Shown here: positions 63,321 through 64,000 of the stretch, piece by piece
How the letters are laid out: each line of letters begins with the position of its first letter
How positions within the stretch are numbered: the first letter of the stretch is position 1
Assembly (NCBI RefSeq): GCF_030852425.1
Contig: NZ_NSDM01000019.1
Span: 1 to 64,000, forward strand
DNA: 64,000 nt
Direction of reading: 5' to 3'
From: Saccharothrix longispora
Lineage (GTDB): Bacteria; Actinomycetota; Actinomycetes; Mycobacteriales; Pseudonocardiaceae
Program-made: the position numbers and the translations under genes
Notes under the pieces: model-generated
What the model saw: the letters and a program-made list of their open reading frames with translations, nothing else
What the model was told of the DNA's origin: nothing
Database searches by the model: none

Positions 63321-64000
63321 ATGGCGAACCCCTTGCCCCGACCCACCGGGACCTACCTGGAGACGCTGCCGGACGCCGCCCGGGGCGCGCTGCTCGACCT
63401 GGGCGCGTCCCGGCTCCACCGGCGCGGCGAGGCGCTGATGCGGGAGGGCGACCTCTCCGACCACGTCGTGCTGATCGAGCAGGGCCTGGTGAAGGCCACC
63501 GTCACCCTGGAGAACGGCCGGGTCGCGCTGCTCAACATCAAGGTGGGCGGCGACCTGATCGGCGAGATGGCGCTGATCACCGGCGAACCGCGCTCGGCGA
63601 CCGTGACCGCGTGCGTCGACAGCCGGGTGCGGGTCGTGTCCGCCGCCACCTTCACCCGGTTCCTCACCGACCACCCGGCCGCGCACTTCGCCCTGGACCG
63701 GACCATCGTGCGCACCATGCGGTGGGGTGAGCAGCGGCGCACCGACTTCAACGGCTACCCCGCGTCCGCGCGGCTGGCCCGCGTCCTGGTGTACCTCGCC
63801 GACGCCTACGGCCGGAAGTCGGTCGGCGGCGTCGCGCTCGAGCTCGGCCTCACCCAGGGCGAGATCGGGTCTCTGGTCGGTGTGGAGGAGGACACCGCGC
63901 GGCGGGAGTTCCGGACGCTGCGCGACCGCGAGGCGATCAGCGTGGGGTACCGGTCGGTGACGATCGTCGACCGCGACAGGTTGCGCGAGATCGGCGAACT
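63321..64000 (+). CDS. Crp/Fnr-family transcriptional regulator (3' truncated by window)
   Basis: The frame is open from ATG 63321 to the window end (226 codons, no stop yet). The N-terminal cyclic-nucleotide-binding fold has LHRRGEALMREGDLSDHVVLIEQGLVKATV, LLNIKVGGDLIGEMALITGEPRSATVTA, matching the GEMALITGEPRSATV phosphate-binding-cassette pattern (E and R-S). The C-terminal helix-turn-helix is LGLTQGEIGSLVGVEEDTARREFRTLRD. It may bind cAMP or another effector. ggaggag (63304-63310) precedes the start. The gene is probably nearly complete here. Confidence 0.92.
   Translation, partial: MANPLPRPTGTYLETLPDAARGALLDLGASRLHRRGEALMREGDLSDHVVLIEQGLVKATVTLENGRVALLNIKVGGDLIGEMALITGEPRSATVTACVDSRVRVVSAATFTRFLTDHPAAHFALDRTIVRTMRWGEQRRTDFNGYPASARLARVLVYLADAYGRKSVGGVALELGLTQGEIGSLVGVEEDTARREFRTLRDREAISVGYRSVTIVDRDRLREIGE

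Overview
The window is GC-rich, densely coding actinobacterial chromosome. The best guess is the order Pseudonocardiales (Saccharothrix, Actinosynnema or Lentzea type). Grounds are very high GC at third codon positions, frequent GTG starts, many 4-base GTGA/ATGA gene overlaps, and signature families: a DUF222/HNH (13E12-type) protein, an XRE/DUF5753 plus DUF397 regulator pair, DUF5685, DUF6223, PdtaR-type ANTAR regulator, CoaE-GrpB fusion and proofreading-deficient PolA. No phage, insertion sequence, CRISPR array, tRNA or rRNA was seen. This is judgement from sequence alone; no search was run.

Bases 1-5705 are the right end of a non-ribosomal peptide cluster: the 3' part of an A-PCP synthetase, a luciferase-like flavin monooxygenase, a glycopeptide-type flavin halogenase and a stand-alone condensation domain, closed by two strong hairpins. 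Bases 5715-12495 hold a two-component system with a large palindrome upstream, a DUF6223 membrane protein, a Tat-exported intradiol dioxygenase carrying a chitin-binding module, an AraC regulator, a PQQ-like propeller protein and an AAA+ ATPase.

Bases 12540-17471 look like a modification-dependent restriction island. Two HNH nucleases share their N- and C-terminal domains but have different central domains; one central domain resembles the phosphorothioate-DNA reader (SBD) of ScoMcrA. Between them, on the other strand, lies a broken ScoMcrA-like HNH gene with a 47-bp tandem duplication and an in-frame stop. A frameshifted DUF222/HNH gene follows. This island is the best candidate for something new.

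Bases 17534-29308 are mixed accessory genes: the XRE/DUF397 pair facing an alanine-rich small protein, RecQ coupled to a cysteine-cluster/pentapeptide protein, a membrane NACHT NTPase, a hydrolase, a CoA-binding protein, a secreted phospholipase-like protein, a secreted trypsin-like protease, a DinB protein and an unrecognised protein behind a candidate c-di-AMP riboswitch.

Bases 29499-63249 are largely housekeeping: pdtaR, a complete livJHMGF branched-chain amino acid ABC transporter, polA, rpsA, coaE, uvrB and terC behind a manganese riboswitch. Between them sit smaller genes: hotdog thioesterase, HxlR/GNAT divergon, secreted hydrolase, nucleotide kinase-like and Rossmann proteins, YhgE/TetR with a decayed ABC gene, methyltransferase, paired DUF402 proteins, cysteine-tailed DUF5685 and a striking peptidase S15-ABC ATPase fusion with its permease. 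An S9 peptidase and a truncated Crp/Fnr regulator end the window.
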